Positions 13,958-23,490 are shown, counted from the first letter of the stretch. The stretch: 64,000 nt of DNA from Pyrococcus horikoshii OT3 (GCF_000011105.1 NC_000961.1:186001-250000), one strand, 5' to 3'. Translations and numbers: made by a program. The notes: a model not told the origin generated them from the sequence alone.

Positions 13958-14863
13958 ATGCTGAGTGCCGCGGGAGTTAACGTCTCGTTTAAGGGAGAGT
14001 TAGATGACGGTTTTGAAGATGCTTTTCTTACTGTATTCTCAAGGAGGTACCTTCCTGATGTCTCTTTTACCGAAGCGGAGCCTCATATTATAGTTGAGAG
14101 GTTTAAAGGTGATACCTTTAGAGTCTTCGCCGTCTCATACGATGAAGGTAACACTATTGATAAATACAAGATAGAATCCCCTGTTCCTTCAGCTTATGTT
14201 AATGAATCTCCAATATTTTTCCTACTTCAAGCAGTTGCAAGAGCTGGAGCTAAGATTGGGAAGTTGTTCATTACGGATTCTGTTTCAATATCTCTCGGAA
14301 ACTATGGGGTACTGTTCCTCGGTTATCCTCACAGTGGAAAGAGCACGATCTCAACCCTAGCCCTTACAGAGGGATTTACAATCCTAAGTACTGAAAATAC
14401 CGTGATTAAGCCCAGGAAAGATGGGCTCTACGTTGTTGGAGGTACTGATGTTTTAGTCTATGACCCCAAGATAGAGGAGATATATGGGGTTGAAGTTCCT
14501 TATGATGATGAAACTAAGAGCGGATACAGGATAAAGGTCATAGCTTCTAATAAAAGGAAGAAACTCATGAAAAATGGGGTAAAGATTAAGCTTATAGTTG
14601 TTCTTCATGCGGCGTTTAATTGCTTAGGGGCCGGTTTTTCACCGGTAACAGGAAGGAAGGTAAAGAAGATACTCTGGTATTTTGCAACTTCTCTTTTAAA
14701 GGGGGTTGACTACTATGAACCGAGGCCTTTAGATGTCCCGATAACGGAGACAATCTTGGAAAATATAAATAAGTTCCTAACCCTCGCTTCATCTATAAAG
14801 ATGGTTGAGGCTTTTGGAAATCATAAAGATATTTTATTTAGGATTATAAACGGTGAGATATGA
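13958..14863 (+). CDS. P-loop protein, HprK-like
   Basis: A 301-residue protein. A Walker A motif GYPHSGKST lies at about residues 126-134 within a domain resembling HPr kinase (HprK) or PEP carboxykinase-like nucleotide-binding folds: a preceding beta-rich N-terminal part, then LSTENTVIKPR where HprK proteins have the acidic metal site. Archaea of this group lack a PTS, so a role as HPr kinase is unlikely; a small-molecule or protein kinase is possible. It starts three bases after lysS with GAGGG upstream, suggesting an operon. The 3' end overlaps the convergent methyltransferase gene by 30 bases. Function is unassigned. Confidence 0.55.
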   Translation: MLSAAGVNVSFKGELDDGFEDAFLTVFSRRYLPDVSFTEAEPHIIVERFKGDTFRVFAVSYDEGNTIDKYKIESPVPSAYVNESPIFFLLQAVARAGAKIGKLFITDSVSISLGNYGVLFLGYPHSGKSTISTLALTEGFTILSTENTVIKPRKDGLYVVGGTDVLVYDPKIEEIYGVEVPYDDETKSGYRIKVIASNKRKKLMKNGVKIKLIVVLHAAFNCLGAGFSPVTGRKVKKILWYFATSLLKGVDYYEPRPLDVPITETILENINKFLTLASSIKMVEAFGNHKDILFRIINGEI

Positions 14864-15517
14864 ATAATTCCCAACTTTTTCCTCCGCTTCCTTAGTGAAA
14901 TATAGCTTTGCCAGTAACTCGACTCCTGTTTTTCCCCATACGTTAAATCTCACTCTAAAGCTGTCCTGCTCGCTCTTAAATTCTATAACAACTGTTCTTT
15001 CCTCTTGATCTGGAATTACCTTACTTATCCAGTATTTCTGACCAACTACTAAACTTTCTTTAAGCCTAGGAAGTAGTTCCCTGAGATCTGTAAAGTACAT
15101 TATAAATTTTCCACTGGGCTTTAATACCCTCCTAACTTCCTTAAATACTTGGTTAAGCTCTAGAGGTTCGAAGTGAACTATGCTGTCAATAAATATTACA
15201 TAATCAAAGGTCTTGTCCTCAAAGGATAACTTTCTAGCATCTCCAACGATGAACTCTACATTTGATTCTCTTGACTTTGCATATTCCCTTGCTTTTCTTA
15301 TCATATCTTCGCTTATATCCACTCCAACGACTTCGAATCCGTAATCCTCCAGGAGAAAAGAGAAACCTCCAACTCCACAGGCAAGGTCGAGCACTTTCCC
15401 CCTCTTTTTCATGTACTTCATTAGCAGGGGCTCTAGAGTTTCTATCCTACTCCTATACTCTTGGGAGTTTATATCTGTATATGTGGGAAATACCCTATAG
15501 TATTCTTTAAAACCCAT
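14834..15517 (-). CDS. Class I SAM-dependent methyltransferase
   Basis: A 227-residue protein with a Methyltransf_11-type fold: motif I LDLACGVGGFS (residues about 41-51), the acidic end of strand 2 VVGVDIS (65-71), motif II region GDARKLSF and motif IV/post-I FDYVIFIDSIVHF. A lid of helices precedes motif I and a beta meander closes the protein. The methyl acceptor is unknown. I recall that a P. horikoshii protein of this length has a solved structure, but I cannot confirm identity here. It is monocistronic and convergent with the HprK-like gene. Confidence 0.85.
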   Translation of the reverse strand: MGFKEYYRVFPTYTDINSQEYRSRIETLEPLLMKYMKKRGKVLDLACGVGGFSFLLEDYGFEVVGVDISEDMIRKAREYAKSRESNVEFIVGDARKLSFEDKTFDYVIFIDSIVHFEPLELNQVFKEVRRVLKPSGKFIMYFTDLRELLPRLKESLVVGQKYWISKVIPDQEERTVVIEFKSEQDSFRVRFNVWGKTGVELLAKLYFTKEAEEKVGNYSYLTVYNPK

Positions 15518-15578
15518 GTTTATAGCTTAATCCTGAACAATTTTAAATATTTAGAGGACACCTTAACACGGTGGTTGA

Positions 15579-16529
15579 ATGGTGAGGATAATCGCTCCAG
15601 CTCACCTCCATGCTGGAAACCCAGACTTAAGTGGGGATATGGGTAGGCTCTTTGGAACTTTGGGATTTGCCATTGAATATCCGTACTTGGAGGTTGAAAT
15701 CGAAACCTCGGAGAAAGATAAAGCTAACGATAAAGATGCATTAAGGTTCTTGGAGAGATTAAGGGAGAAGTATGAATTTCCTCCTGTTAAAATTGAAATT
15801 AAACATTACATCCCGAAATGGGTAGGGCTCGGCTTTCATACGACTTTAGCTTTAACCCTTGGTCTAGGGATTAATAGGATTTACAATCTAGGTTTAAGTC
15901 TTGAAGATATAGCGTTAACAGTGAGAAGAGGGTTAATAACGGCTTTGGGTTTTTATGCTGTTAAACTTGGCGGATTTATAGTTGAAGGAGGATTTCCTGT
16001 AAATAAAAGAGAAAAAGTTGTTCCTCCATTAATATTTAGAGAAAATATCCCTGAAAATTGGTTTTTCGTTGTGGCAATACCTGAAACCCCTAGAAAAGAT
16101 TTGGAAGAAGTTAGAAGGGTTGAAGATGAGATATTGACGAACTTAAAGAAAATGCCACCTGAACTGGCTGATAGATTATCGAGAATAGTCTTAATGAAAA
16201 TACTTCCAGCTTTTGTTGAAAGGGATATAAAGGCTTTTGGAGAGGGGCTTTATCAATTTAATAACCTGTTAGGTAAATTCTGGAGCGACTACCAGGAGAG
16301 TATATATTGCTGTGAGTTGGTTAGTGAGGGAATTAAAGTCATGTTGGAAGATGCATACTGTGCCTGTCAGAGCAGTTGGGGTCCCACATTTTACGGGCTC
16401 GTCGATGATAGGCACAAGGCCGAGATTGTAAGGGATAAGATAAAAAAGTTGTTTGAAGAAAATGGAGATAGTGGTGAAGTCTTCATAACTAAAGCTAATA
16501 ATACAGGGGCGGTGATTTTAGATGGTTAA
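15579..16529 (+). CDS. Beta-ribofuranosylaminobenzene 5'-phosphate synthase-like protein (GHMP superfamily)
   Basis: A 316-residue member of the RFAP synthase family (COG1907), which condenses p-hydroxy- or p-aminobenzoate with PRPP in the first committed step of tetrahydromethanopterin-type cofactor synthesis in methanogens. The start HLHAGNPDLSGDMGRLFGTLGFAI corresponds to the N-terminal family signature, and GLGFHTTLALTLG (about residues 88-100) corresponds to the GHMP glycine-rich loop; SSWGPTFYG near the C terminus is also family-like. In Pyrococcus the pterin would be a modified methanopterin-like C1 carrier; that role is inferred. GGTGG precedes the ATG. The next gene overlaps by eight bases. 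Confidence 0.8.
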   Translation: MVRIIAPAHLHAGNPDLSGDMGRLFGTLGFAIEYPYLEVEIETSEKDKANDKDALRFLERLREKYEFPPVKIEIKHYIPKWVGLGFHTTLALTLGLGINRIYNLGLSLEDIALTVRRGLITALGFYAVKLGGFIVEGGFPVNKREKVVPPLIFRENIPENWFFVVAIPETPRKDLEEVRRVEDEILTNLKKMPPELADRLSRIVLMKILPAFVERDIKAFGEGLYQFNNLLGKFWSDYQESIYCCELVSEGIKVMLEDAYCACQSSWGPTFYGLVDDRHKAEIVRDKIKKLFEENGDSGEVFITKANNTGAVILDG

Positions 16530-17673
16530 AGCGATTGGCATTGATTCCGGAACTAAAAGTATGGATATATTCGGTTTTGATGACGAGACGGGAGAAGTTA
16601 TAGTTGATGTAGCAGTCGACAGAAATGAGGTAACTAAGAATCCCAGGATAATAGTCGACATTTTGAGGGAAGTACAAAGGGAGCATGGAACTATAGATGC
16701 GATAGTTGGACCCTCGGGTTATGGGATTCCTTTAAAGCCAGCTAGAGAAGCAACCAATGAGGAAATAGCCCTTGCAACTTTTATAACTAAGGCCGATGTT
16801 GAGAGGAGGCTTAAGATCGTTGGTCTTAGGGAGCTCATGGTTCTCATGAGAGAGGCAAAGGATTTGAACATCTACTTCACTCCGGGCGTGATACACCTTC
16901 CAACTGTTCCAGAGTGGAGGAAGGCGAATAAAATAGATTTAGGTACATCAGACAAGGTATTTACGGTGGTTCTCTCAATTGTAAGGCATTCAGAGAGGGA
17001 GGGAATACCTTATGATAAGGTAAACCTCATAGCTGTTGAAATAGGGTTTGCATACACTTCAGCTATGGCCGTTAAAAACGGTCAAATAGTGGATGCAATG
17101 GCCGGAACAGCTGGCTTTACAGGTTATCTCGGCATGGGATTTATGGATTCTGAATTAGCCTATGCCCTAGCGAATGCCCTTGAGGACTTTAGCAAGCTCA
17201 AGCTTTTTGAGGGAGGAGCAGCTTATATAGGTGGAATAGATCCTTTTGAAGTCTCCCCTGAGGAGTTTGTAAAGCTTGCTAAGGAAGATGAAAATGTGGC
17301 CAAAGGATACAATGCAATGATAGAGGGAATAGTTAAGGATGTTTTCTCACTACTACCTTCGGTTATTCCTGATGCTATATATCTAAGCGGAAGATTTTCG
17401 AGGATACCAGAGTTCTTTAAGGATGTTAAGGAATCTTTGGAGGAAGCTTTCTCCATGTACGGTTTTAGTATTGAAGTTAGAAAGCTAGAAAGTAGGGCAA
17501 AGGCTAAAGAAGCTGCTGAAGGAGGAGCAATACTAGCTAATGCAATTGCTGGCGGTATTTATAGGGAACTTATAGAGGTCTTAAAGTTGAGGGAGAGCTC
17601 CGGTAAGATATTTGACTGGGTTCACCTGAGTGATAGGGATAGGCTTAAGGTTTTTGAAAAGCTTGAAATTTAG
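16522..17673 (+). CDS. DUF1464 family ASKHA-type protein (predicted kinase)
   Basis: A 383-residue protein with the acetate kinase/sugar kinase/Hsp70 (ASKHA) fold: phosphate-1 motif IGIDSGTKSMD at residues 5-15, a second GPSGYGIP block near 63, VEIGFAYTSAMAVKNGQIVDAMAG as phosphate-2 region and a C-terminal LSGRFSR adenosine motif near 293. It matches the archaeal DUF1464 family, sometimes annotated as predicted butyrate kinase. Substrate unproven. GGTGAT (16511-16516) lies upstream, within the previous gene, and the genes overlap by eight bases, so translation is coupled. It is followed six bases later by iorB-like, which would produce acyl-CoAs; an acyl-phosphate or pterin-related role is speculation. 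Confidence 0.72.
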   Translation: MVKAIGIDSGTKSMDIFGFDDETGEVIVDVAVDRNEVTKNPRIIVDILREVQREHGTIDAIVGPSGYGIPLKPAREATNEEIALATFITKADVERRLKIVGLRELMVLMREAKDLNIYFTPGVIHLPTVPEWRKANKIDLGTSDKVFTVVLSIVRHSEREGIPYDKVNLIAVEIGFAYTSAMAVKNGQIVDAMAGTAGFTGYLGMGFMDSELAYALANALEDFSKLKLFEGGAAYIGGIDPFEVSPEEFVKLAKEDENVAKGYNAMIEGIVKDVFSLLPSVIPDAIYLSGRFSRIPEFFKDVKESLEEAFSMYGFSIEVRKLESRAKAKEAAEGGAILANAIAGGIYRELIEVLKLRESSGKIFDWVHLSDRDRLKVFEKLEI

Positions 17674-17679
17674 GGGTGG

Positions 17680-18270
17680 GTGAAATTGGAGTTCAACTTA
17701 ATAATTGCTGGAGTTGGAGGACAGGGAGGATTAACACTTTCTAGGATAATTGGAAATGCCGCAATGATTGAAGGTTACAGGGTAAGGATCGGAGAAACTT
17801 TGGGTATGAGTCAGCGTTATGGTAGCGTTCTCAGCTATTTAAGGTTTGGAGAAGAAGTTTACTCTCCCCTAATTGAGGAAGGAAAAGCTGATTTAATGCT
17901 GGCCTTGGAGCCCGTAGAAGCTTTGAGAAATGCTAGATTTCTAAGCAGGAAGAGCTATGCGATAATAAACGCTTATCCAATCCATACAGCGACTACATTA
18001 GTTGGAAAGGAAAGGTACCCTGATCTAGAAGAGATAAAGGAGGCCATAGGAAAGATATGCAGGGTTGAAATGAGGAATTTCCAGGAGGAAGCTGACAAAA
18101 TAAATCCTAGAACACTAGGGGTTCTAATGACGGGATTTGCTTGGAGAAAGGGATTGTTACCATTGAAGAAGGAAAGCATTATTGAGGGTATAAAACTAAC
18201 ATTGAGAGAAAAGCTCTGGGATATTAACTTTAGGGCCTTTGAAAGGGGAGTTGAGCTCGCTTCCCTTTAA
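17680..18270 (+). CDS. iorB: Indolepyruvate:ferredoxin oxidoreductase beta subunit-like (gamma-domain)
   Basis: A 196-residue protein with the GVGGQGG motif (residues about 11-17) and following ETLGMSQRYGSVLSYLR segment that mark the gamma/beta-type subunit of 2-oxoacid:ferredoxin oxidoreductases; closest by pattern to IorB. With IorA it would convert arylpyruvates to aryl-acetyl-CoA, reducing ferredoxin. No IorA (TPP and ferredoxin subunit) is present in this window, so either the partner is elsewhere or this is a paralogue. Start is GTG at 17680, after GGGGTGGG. It overlaps the convergent MFS gene by four bases. Confidence 0.78.
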   Translation: MKLEFNLIIAGVGGQGGLTLSRIIGNAAMIEGYRVRIGETLGMSQRYGSVLSYLRFGEEVYSPLIEEGKADLMLALEPVEALRNARFLSRKSYAIINAYPIHTATTLVGKERYPDLEEIKEAIGKICRVEMRNFQEEADKINPRTLGVLMTGFAWRKGLLPLKKESIIEGIKLTLREKLWDINFRAFERGVELASL

Positions 18271-19424
18271 TGATTATATTTTATGAAGAATGCGTAGAAC
18301 ATGGTTGTTGCTATAATATAAAAGATGGCCGTTGTATAAAATGGATAGGCCAGGGAAATTGCAAAGAGCGCTCCGCCTATGTAGTTCCCAAGTCCTCGCA
18401 TAAAAGTGGAAAATGCCCTTCTAATTCCTGCAGCAGTTGCTTTTTCCTCCGTTGAGAAGAAGCCCATCATAAAGGAGTCATTAACGGGCCAGACTATGTT
18501 CATGAGGATCGATCTTATGATGTAAACGAATGAAGCTATAGCAAATGTTGGTAATGAGGGGAAGATTAGGAAGAGAAAGGCAGCACTCCCCTGGAAGTAC
18601 GTGATAACTTTAACGGGACCAAGCCTATTAATTAGAGCTGGTAGGATGAATGATCCGAGCCCCATAACGACTTCCTGACTGAAGAATACCCAACTTATCT
18701 CTCTTATATCCCGTCCAAATCTTAAATTGAAATATATACTCATGTAGGGAATAGTTATTCCCGCTCCGAGCCCTATCAAAGCACTTGGCAGGGAAAATTT
18801 TAGAATCTTAATGATTAACTCCTTTCTCCACTTAATTTTGGAAGTTGTAACGGGAACATCTTTAATTACAATGAGGGCTGGAAAGACTATTGCAAATTGT
18901 ATTAGTGCTAAAGCTATAACCAATTTATATGCTAATCTTTCCGAATACCCTAAACTAACCAAATGCCCAGGAAGATATCCTGCAACTAAAACTCCAAGAG
19001 CGTTCATTAGGGTTCCTAATCCAAAGGAATATGAGAATATTCTGTGCCTCTCCTCTTCATTTTTAACTTTCTCACTTAGGAGGGCCGAATAATTGGGATC
19101 CCTAAGGCCCATGTTTACCCCAACTAGGAAAAAGCCAAGGAGTAACATCTCAAAATTATAGGCTAATACTTGAAAGATCCTTCCAAGGGCTCCCATTCCC
19201 GCTGCTAGAATTAGTGTCTTCTTATATCCAAACTTTAGTGAAAGTTGACCAGCTAAAAGAAACGAAATACCCCCTATTAATGTTTGAGTGGAGAATAGGA
19301 TACCCATCTTGTTCATGTCATATCCCAACGCCTTTAAGTAGAAAGGCATTATGAACCATGAGAACTGGAGAAAAAGTTGACCGACAGCCGTGGCTATGAC
19401 GAGTACCTTTGCATCTTTTTCCAT
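18267..19424 (-). CDS. MFS transporter
   Basis: A 385-residue integral membrane protein with about 12 hydrophobic spans in two halves, consistent with the major facilitator superfamily. The loop between spans 2 and 3 contains the degenerate MFS motif A (GQLSLKFGYKK). Charged cytoplasmic linker follows span 6 (around residues 190-205). Substrate not predictable. It is monocistronic; the upstream region has GTTTATAAGATT (about 19447-19458), a possible TATA box on the minus strand. Convergent with iorB. Confidence 0.88.
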   Translation of the reverse strand: MEKDAKVLVIATAVGQLFLQFSWFIMPFYLKALGYDMNKMGILFSTQTLIGGISFLLAGQLSLKFGYKKTLILAAGMGALGRIFQVLAYNFEMLLLGFFLVGVNMGLRDPNYSALLSEKVKNEEERHRIFSYSFGLGTLMNALGVLVAGYLPGHLVSLGYSERLAYKLVIALALIQFAIVFPALIVIKDVPVTTSKIKWRKELIIKILKFSLPSALIGLGAGITIPYMSIYFNLRFGRDIREISWVFFSQEVVMGLGSFILPALINRLGPVKVITYFQGSAAFLFLIFPSLPTFAIASFVYIIRSILMNIVWPVNDSFMMGFFSTEEKATAAGIRRAFSTFMRGLGNYIGGALFAISLAYPFYTTAIFYIIATTMFYAFFIKYNH

Positions 19425-19519
19425 GTTTGATTATCGATATCATAGCGTTTATAAGATTATCTAATCGGACTTAAAAATTATTATTTACTGTTCTCCTCTA
19501 TATGATCTGGTGATTTAAT

Positions 19520-20431
19520 ATGGAGTTTAGGAAGATACAATTTACTGGAAGAAGTTCCTATATAGTTTCATTACCTAAAAAGTGGGTAAAAGAGCAGGGT
19601 TTAAAGCAGGGAGATATAATTTCTATGGTGATAAATCCAGACGGGAGTATAACTATCTTTCCTGGGAAGCACAAAGAACGCCCAAAAACCAAGATCTTAA
19701 AGATACAGAAGAAATACTCTCCAGAAATGGCAATAAGGCTTGTAATCTCAGCTTACATAAGGGGATATGATACCCTGGAGATAGTCCTTGAAGATGAGAT
19801 GCCTCTGTATAAGATTTCAATTAGGAAGATATTGCAGAGTCTTCCTGGGGTTGAAATTGTTTTGGATGAGCAACACAGGATCGTGGCAAAGAGTCTTTTG
19901 GATGAGGGAGAGATAAATTTGCTTGAGCTTTTGAGGAGGATGAAAGCCATCGTATTGTCGATGTTTGGGGATCTAGATTTCATAATTAGAGGTCAAGATG
20001 GGGAGGTTTTAAGGGATATAAATGATTTAGAAAATGAGCTGGATAGGTTCTACTTCCTAATAATAAGGGCCGTTAATAGACTACTTTCAAAGAAGGATGT
20101 GAGCGAGGAAAGTGGCCTTGTTAAGAGGCCATTTGATCTCATGGGAATCCTTTTAATCGCCAGGAATGTTGAGAGGATTGGAGATCACATAATTAGGATA
20201 GCTGAGAACCCGGACAAAATAAACGTTGAGTATTTGAAAACAAAGTTCTCTGAGATGCTTAATCAGGTAGATGTTAGGGATCTTGATAAGGTAGACAAGC
20301 TCATGCTTGAGCTCTCCAAAGAAGCCAAGGCTACCGATTATAAAAAGTCCATAGCCATGGACAGTTACAGGAGAATATTGGAATACCTTGAGAACATTGG
20401 TGAGGTAATAATAAATATGGCGATAGGCTAA
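19520..20431 (+). CDS. AbrB-like DNA-binding domain fused to PhoU-like domains
   Basis: A 303-residue protein. Residues 1-50 form a swapped-hairpin AbrB/SpoVT/MazE domain (TGRSSYIVSLPKKWVKEQGLKQGD), typical of archaeal transcription factors; the remainder is helical and resembles PhoU, with the ERIGDHIIRIAE segment (about 230-241) matching the PhoU metal-binding E/D-rich pattern. PhoU proteins modulate phosphate transport signalling, so this may be a phosphate-responsive regulator; target genes are unknown. GGTGAT precedes the ATG. Two other PhoU-domain proteins lie 3-4 kb downstream on the other strand. Confidence 0.82.
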   Translation: MEFRKIQFTGRSSYIVSLPKKWVKEQGLKQGDIISMVINPDGSITIFPGKHKERPKTKILKIQKKYSPEMAIRLVISAYIRGYDTLEIVLEDEMPLYKISIRKILQSLPGVEIVLDEQHRIVAKSLLDEGEINLLELLRRMKAIVLSMFGDLDFIIRGQDGEVLRDINDLENELDRFYFLIIRAVNRLLSKKDVSEESGLVKRPFDLMGILLIARNVERIGDHIIRIAENPDKINVEYLKTKFSEMLNQVDVRDLDKVDKLMLELSKEAKATDYKKSIAMDSYRRILEYLENIGEVIINMAIG

Positions 20432-20484
20432 CGTTTCCATAATTCTTTTAACCTTTCGATATCCTTTCAATTTTGGGATGGGCA

Positions 20485-21402
20485 ATGGTAGCTATCATCG
20501 TTCATGGGGGTGCTGGAACAATAAAAAAAGAAGAAAGGATACCAAAGGTTATTGAGGGAGTAAAAGAAGCCGTTATTGTTGGGTGGAAAGAACTTAGGAA
20601 GGGATCTGCTTTAGATGCTGTGGAGGAAGCCATTAAAGTTCTTGAGGATAACCCTATATTCAATGCCGGAACTGGGAGCGTTCTCACGATCGATGGAAAA
20701 GTTGAAATGGATGCTGCAATAATGAGAGGGAAGACGCTAGAAGCTGGAGCTGTGGCCGGGATATGGGGAGTTAAGAATCCGATAAGTGTTGCAAGAAAGG
20801 TAATGGAAAAGACTGATCATGTACTCCTTGTTGGGGAAGGTGCAGTAAAGTTTGCTAGACTCATGGGATTCCCTGAATACAATCCAATAACGGAAGAAAG
20901 GATTGAGCAGTGGAAAGAACTAAAGGAAAAGCTAATGAAAGGTGAGATCAAGTACTGGAAAAAGCTTGGTGAGCTTATAAAAGAGTATCCAGAAGTTTTG
21001 AGGAGTACCGTTGGGGCCGTAGCTTTTGACGGGGAAGAAATAGTTGCAGGAACTTCAACTGGGGGAGTTTTTTTGAAGATGTTTGGAAGGGTTGGTGATA
21101 CTCCCATAATAGGGGCTGGAACTTATGCAAATGAAGTTGCTGGAGCGTCTTGTACTGGACTAGGAGAGGTTGCAATAAGACTTGCATTGGCGAAAACCGC
21201 AACCGACTTCGTCAGACTTGGTATGGATGCTCAAGCAGCCAGCAATGCGGCAATCTCTCTTGCAACAAAGTACTTTGGGAAGGATACTATGGGGATAATA
21301 ATGGTAGATGCAGCCGGTAACGTTGGGTTCGCTAAGAATACGAAGCATATGAGCTATGCTTATATGAAAGATGGTATGGAGGAACCGGAGGCTGGTGTTT
21401 AG
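20485..21402 (+). CDS. Plant-type L-asparaginase / isoaspartyl peptidase (Ntn hydrolase)
   Basis: A 305-residue Ntn-hydrolase precursor. It hydrolyses L-asparagine and beta-aspartyl (isoaspartyl) peptides, important for repair of isoaspartate formed at high temperature. The N terminus IIVHGGAG, the mid-region NAGTGSVLT and the autocleavage/catalytic Thr in RSTVGAVAFD (about residue 174) are all family signatures; cleavage before this Thr would give alpha and beta subunits. STGG (oxyanion and substrate loop) follows. The ATG at 20485 follows GGGATGGG; an in-frame TTG at 20473 is less likely. The next gene starts on the last base of the stop codon. Confidence 0.93.
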   Translation: MVAIIVHGGAGTIKKEERIPKVIEGVKEAVIVGWKELRKGSALDAVEEAIKVLEDNPIFNAGTGSVLTIDGKVEMDAAIMRGKTLEAGAVAGIWGVKNPISVARKVMEKTDHVLLVGEGAVKFARLMGFPEYNPITEERIEQWKELKEKLMKGEIKYWKKLGELIKEYPEVLRSTVGAVAFDGEEIVAGTSTGGVFLKMFGRVGDTPIIGAGTYANEVAGASCTGLGEVAIRLALAKTATDFVRLGMDAQAASNAAISLATKYFGKDTMGIIMVDAAGNVGFAKNTKHMSYAYMKDGMEEPEAGV

Positions 21403-22565
21403 TGCTAAGGGACTTGTGGTTCCTTAACTTTTCAACGCTCTTCTTCTTTCTTGGTATAAGTGTACTTAACCCTCTCATCTCACCGTATGCTATAACCCTT
21501 GGAGCGGAGCCGTTCTTAGTTGGACTCGTTGCTGGTGTTACAAGCGGTGTATCCCTCGTCTCGAAGCTCTTCGGGGGTTATATAGGGGATAGGGGATATA
21601 GATTTCATGCGATGTTCCTGGGAAATATCCTTGGAATTATATCTGGTGTATTCTATATAATTTCGGCAATGTTTCATAGTATCTTTATCTTTGCTATAGG
21701 TAGGGCGATTCATGGGGTTGGAATGGGAATATTTTTCCCATCCTCCCTTTCTTCTGCTGTAGACTTAGCTCCAAAGGGTAGGGTTGGAGAGGCCCTAGGT
21801 TGGAGGGGAATGATGTTTTCCCTGGGAAATATAATAGGACCAGGGATAGGTGGGTTCGTCTCGGATAGATTTGGTTTCGTTTCAGCTTTTCTATTGGCTA
21901 TCCTATTCTCTATTATCGGAGCAATTTTCGTTCTTGCCGTTTGGAGAGAAGTTGGTGAAATTAAGTTTGAGAAACGTGAGGAACGTTCGGGCTATAGAGA
22001 ACTAATAAGGGTATTCTTTATAACTGCATGCTTAAGTTTGTTCTTCATATCTGTAGCGTATTCTGGCGTTGTAACGTTTTTGCCTGCTTTGTATAAGGTT
22101 TCCGGTCTAGGACAAGGAATATTCGGCCTTTATATGATGATTATGGGAGTTTCAAGTTTCCTGACTAGGGTGGTTGGGGGGAGAAGTGCTGATAGGTTTG
22201 GTCCAATTCCAGTTGCTAGAATAGGTGTGGGGATGATCCTTATCTCATACGCATTACTCGTGAAGTTTAAGTTTCCTCCTCACTCCTACTTAGTTGCCTT
22301 CATATCGGGAGCTGGCTTCGGATTAACGTATCCAGCGTTGCAGTACATGGCCTTAGCTAAATTACCTGGAAGGATAAGAACGATGGGTTCAAGTATTTAT
22401 ACGATGTTTTTTGACTTAGGGATGCTAAGCGGTCAAGTGGGACTTGGATACGTGGCCCAGCTTTCAGGTTATGAAGGTGTCTTTCCAGTGGTTGCATTAC
22501 TACCCCTACTTTCCCTACTAATCGTTAATATCCCGGTAATTTGGAGGGATAAGAATGAAAATTAG
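21402..22565 (+). CDS. MFS transporter
   Basis: A 387-residue 12-span transporter. The loop 2-3 motif is GGYIGDRGYR and the matching loop 8-9 motif GGRSADRFG, both good MFS motif A matches; the span 5 region GNIIGPGIGGFVSDRFG resembles drug:proton antiporters. Substrate unknown. The start codon is GTG overlapping the TAG stop of the asparaginase gene by one base, so the two are in one operon. It shares an 11-base overlap with the radical SAM gene downstream. Confidence 0.88.
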   Translation: MLRDLWFLNFSTLFFFLGISVLNPLISPYAITLGAEPFLVGLVAGVTSGVSLVSKLFGGYIGDRGYRFHAMFLGNILGIISGVFYIISAMFHSIFIFAIGRAIHGVGMGIFFPSSLSSAVDLAPKGRVGEALGWRGMMFSLGNIIGPGIGGFVSDRFGFVSAFLLAILFSIIGAIFVLAVWREVGEIKFEKREERSGYRELIRVFFITACLSLFFISVAYSGVVTFLPALYKVSGLGQGIFGLYMMIMGVSSFLTRVVGGRSADRFGPIPVARIGVGMILISYALLVKFKFPPHSYLVAFISGAGFGLTYPALQYMALAKLPGRIRTMGSSIYTMFFDLGMLSGQVGLGYVAQLSGYEGVFPVVALLPLLSLLIVNIPVIWRDKNEN

Positions 22566-23490
22566 GGTTTCATATGGAACGGCCGTAGCTATGGGCCTTA
22601 TCAGAGCTAAGATAGTAGTCAAACCCACGACCGCTTACCTAATGACTTATCATGATGGAAAATGCATAAATGATTGTAAGTTCTGTGCTCAGGCTAGATC
22701 TAGCAAGGCCAATTTGAAGATGCTTTCTAGGATAAGTTGGCCAGCTTTTAACATCGAAGATGTAATCAAGAATTTTCACAATGGGTCATTTAAAAGGGTA
22801 TGTTTACAAACAATAGATTATCCAGGACTAATAGATGACATCTGGGGAATTCTAGAGAGGCTCAGCGTTCTTAAGACTCCAATATCTATTTCAATAACGC
22901 CTGTTTCTAAAGATATCCTCATGGAGTTCAAGAAATTTGGTGTTGATTACATTGGAATTGGGTTAGATGCTGCTAGCGAGGAAATTTATAGGAATGTGAA
23001 GATATCGAGGCATTCCTGGGATGATATGTGGATGTTCCTTGAAGATGTAGTGTCCGTGTTTGGCAGGGGGAGGGGTGTTGTTCATATAATTGTTGGGCTG
23101 GGTGAAAAAGATAGGGATTTAATTGAAACGATATTCAGAGTGTATAAAAAAGGTGGTATAGTTTCCCTCTTTGCCTTTACACCACTGAAAGGGACACAGA
23201 TGGAAAATTATCCCCCACCATCAATTGAGAGGTATAGGAAGATTCAGGCAGCTCACTACCTTATAAGAACTGGCAAGGTAGAATTTTCAGATTTTGAATT
23301 TGATGAGAGGGGAAATCTTATACATCTTCCAAGCTATGATATTCCTCCATCCGCTTTCATAACCTACGGATGTCCCTGGTGTAATAGGCCTTATTATAAC
23401 GAAAGGCCAGGTAGGGAACCTTATAACTACCCTTCCCTTGAGATGGCCAGAAATGATTTTGAAAAGATAAAGAGAGAATTATTCCTCTGA
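22555..23490 (+). CDS. Radical SAM protein, BioB-like
   Basis: A 311-residue radical SAM enzyme. The [4Fe-4S] cluster motif is C-x3-C-x2-C at Cys37, Cys41 and Cys44 (GKCINDCKFCAQ), followed by the SAM-binding beta barrel; a C-terminal CPWC pair may hold an auxiliary cluster or zinc. The pattern is closest to BioB/lipoyl-synthase-like proteins of archaea; archaeal lipoyl synthases LipS1 and LipS2 are of this general type, so a sulphur-insertion role is possible but unproven. Its ATG follows GGAGGG, inside the end of the MFS gene. The 3' end overlaps the convergent PhoU-TrkA_C gene by 12 bases. Confidence 0.82.
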   Translation: MKIRVSYGTAVAMGLIRAKIVVKPTTAYLMTYHDGKCINDCKFCAQARSSKANLKMLSRISWPAFNIEDVIKNFHNGSFKRVCLQTIDYPGLIDDIWGILERLSVLKTPISISITPVSKDILMEFKKFGVDYIGIGLDAASEEIYRNVKISRHSWDDMWMFLEDVVSVFGRGRGVVHIIVGLGEKDRDLIETIFRVYKKGGIVSLFAFTPLKGTQMENYPPPSIERYRKIQAAHYLIRTGKVEFSDFEFDERGNLIHLPSYDIPPSAFITYGCPWCNRPYYNERPGREPYNYPSLEMARNDFEKIKRELFL

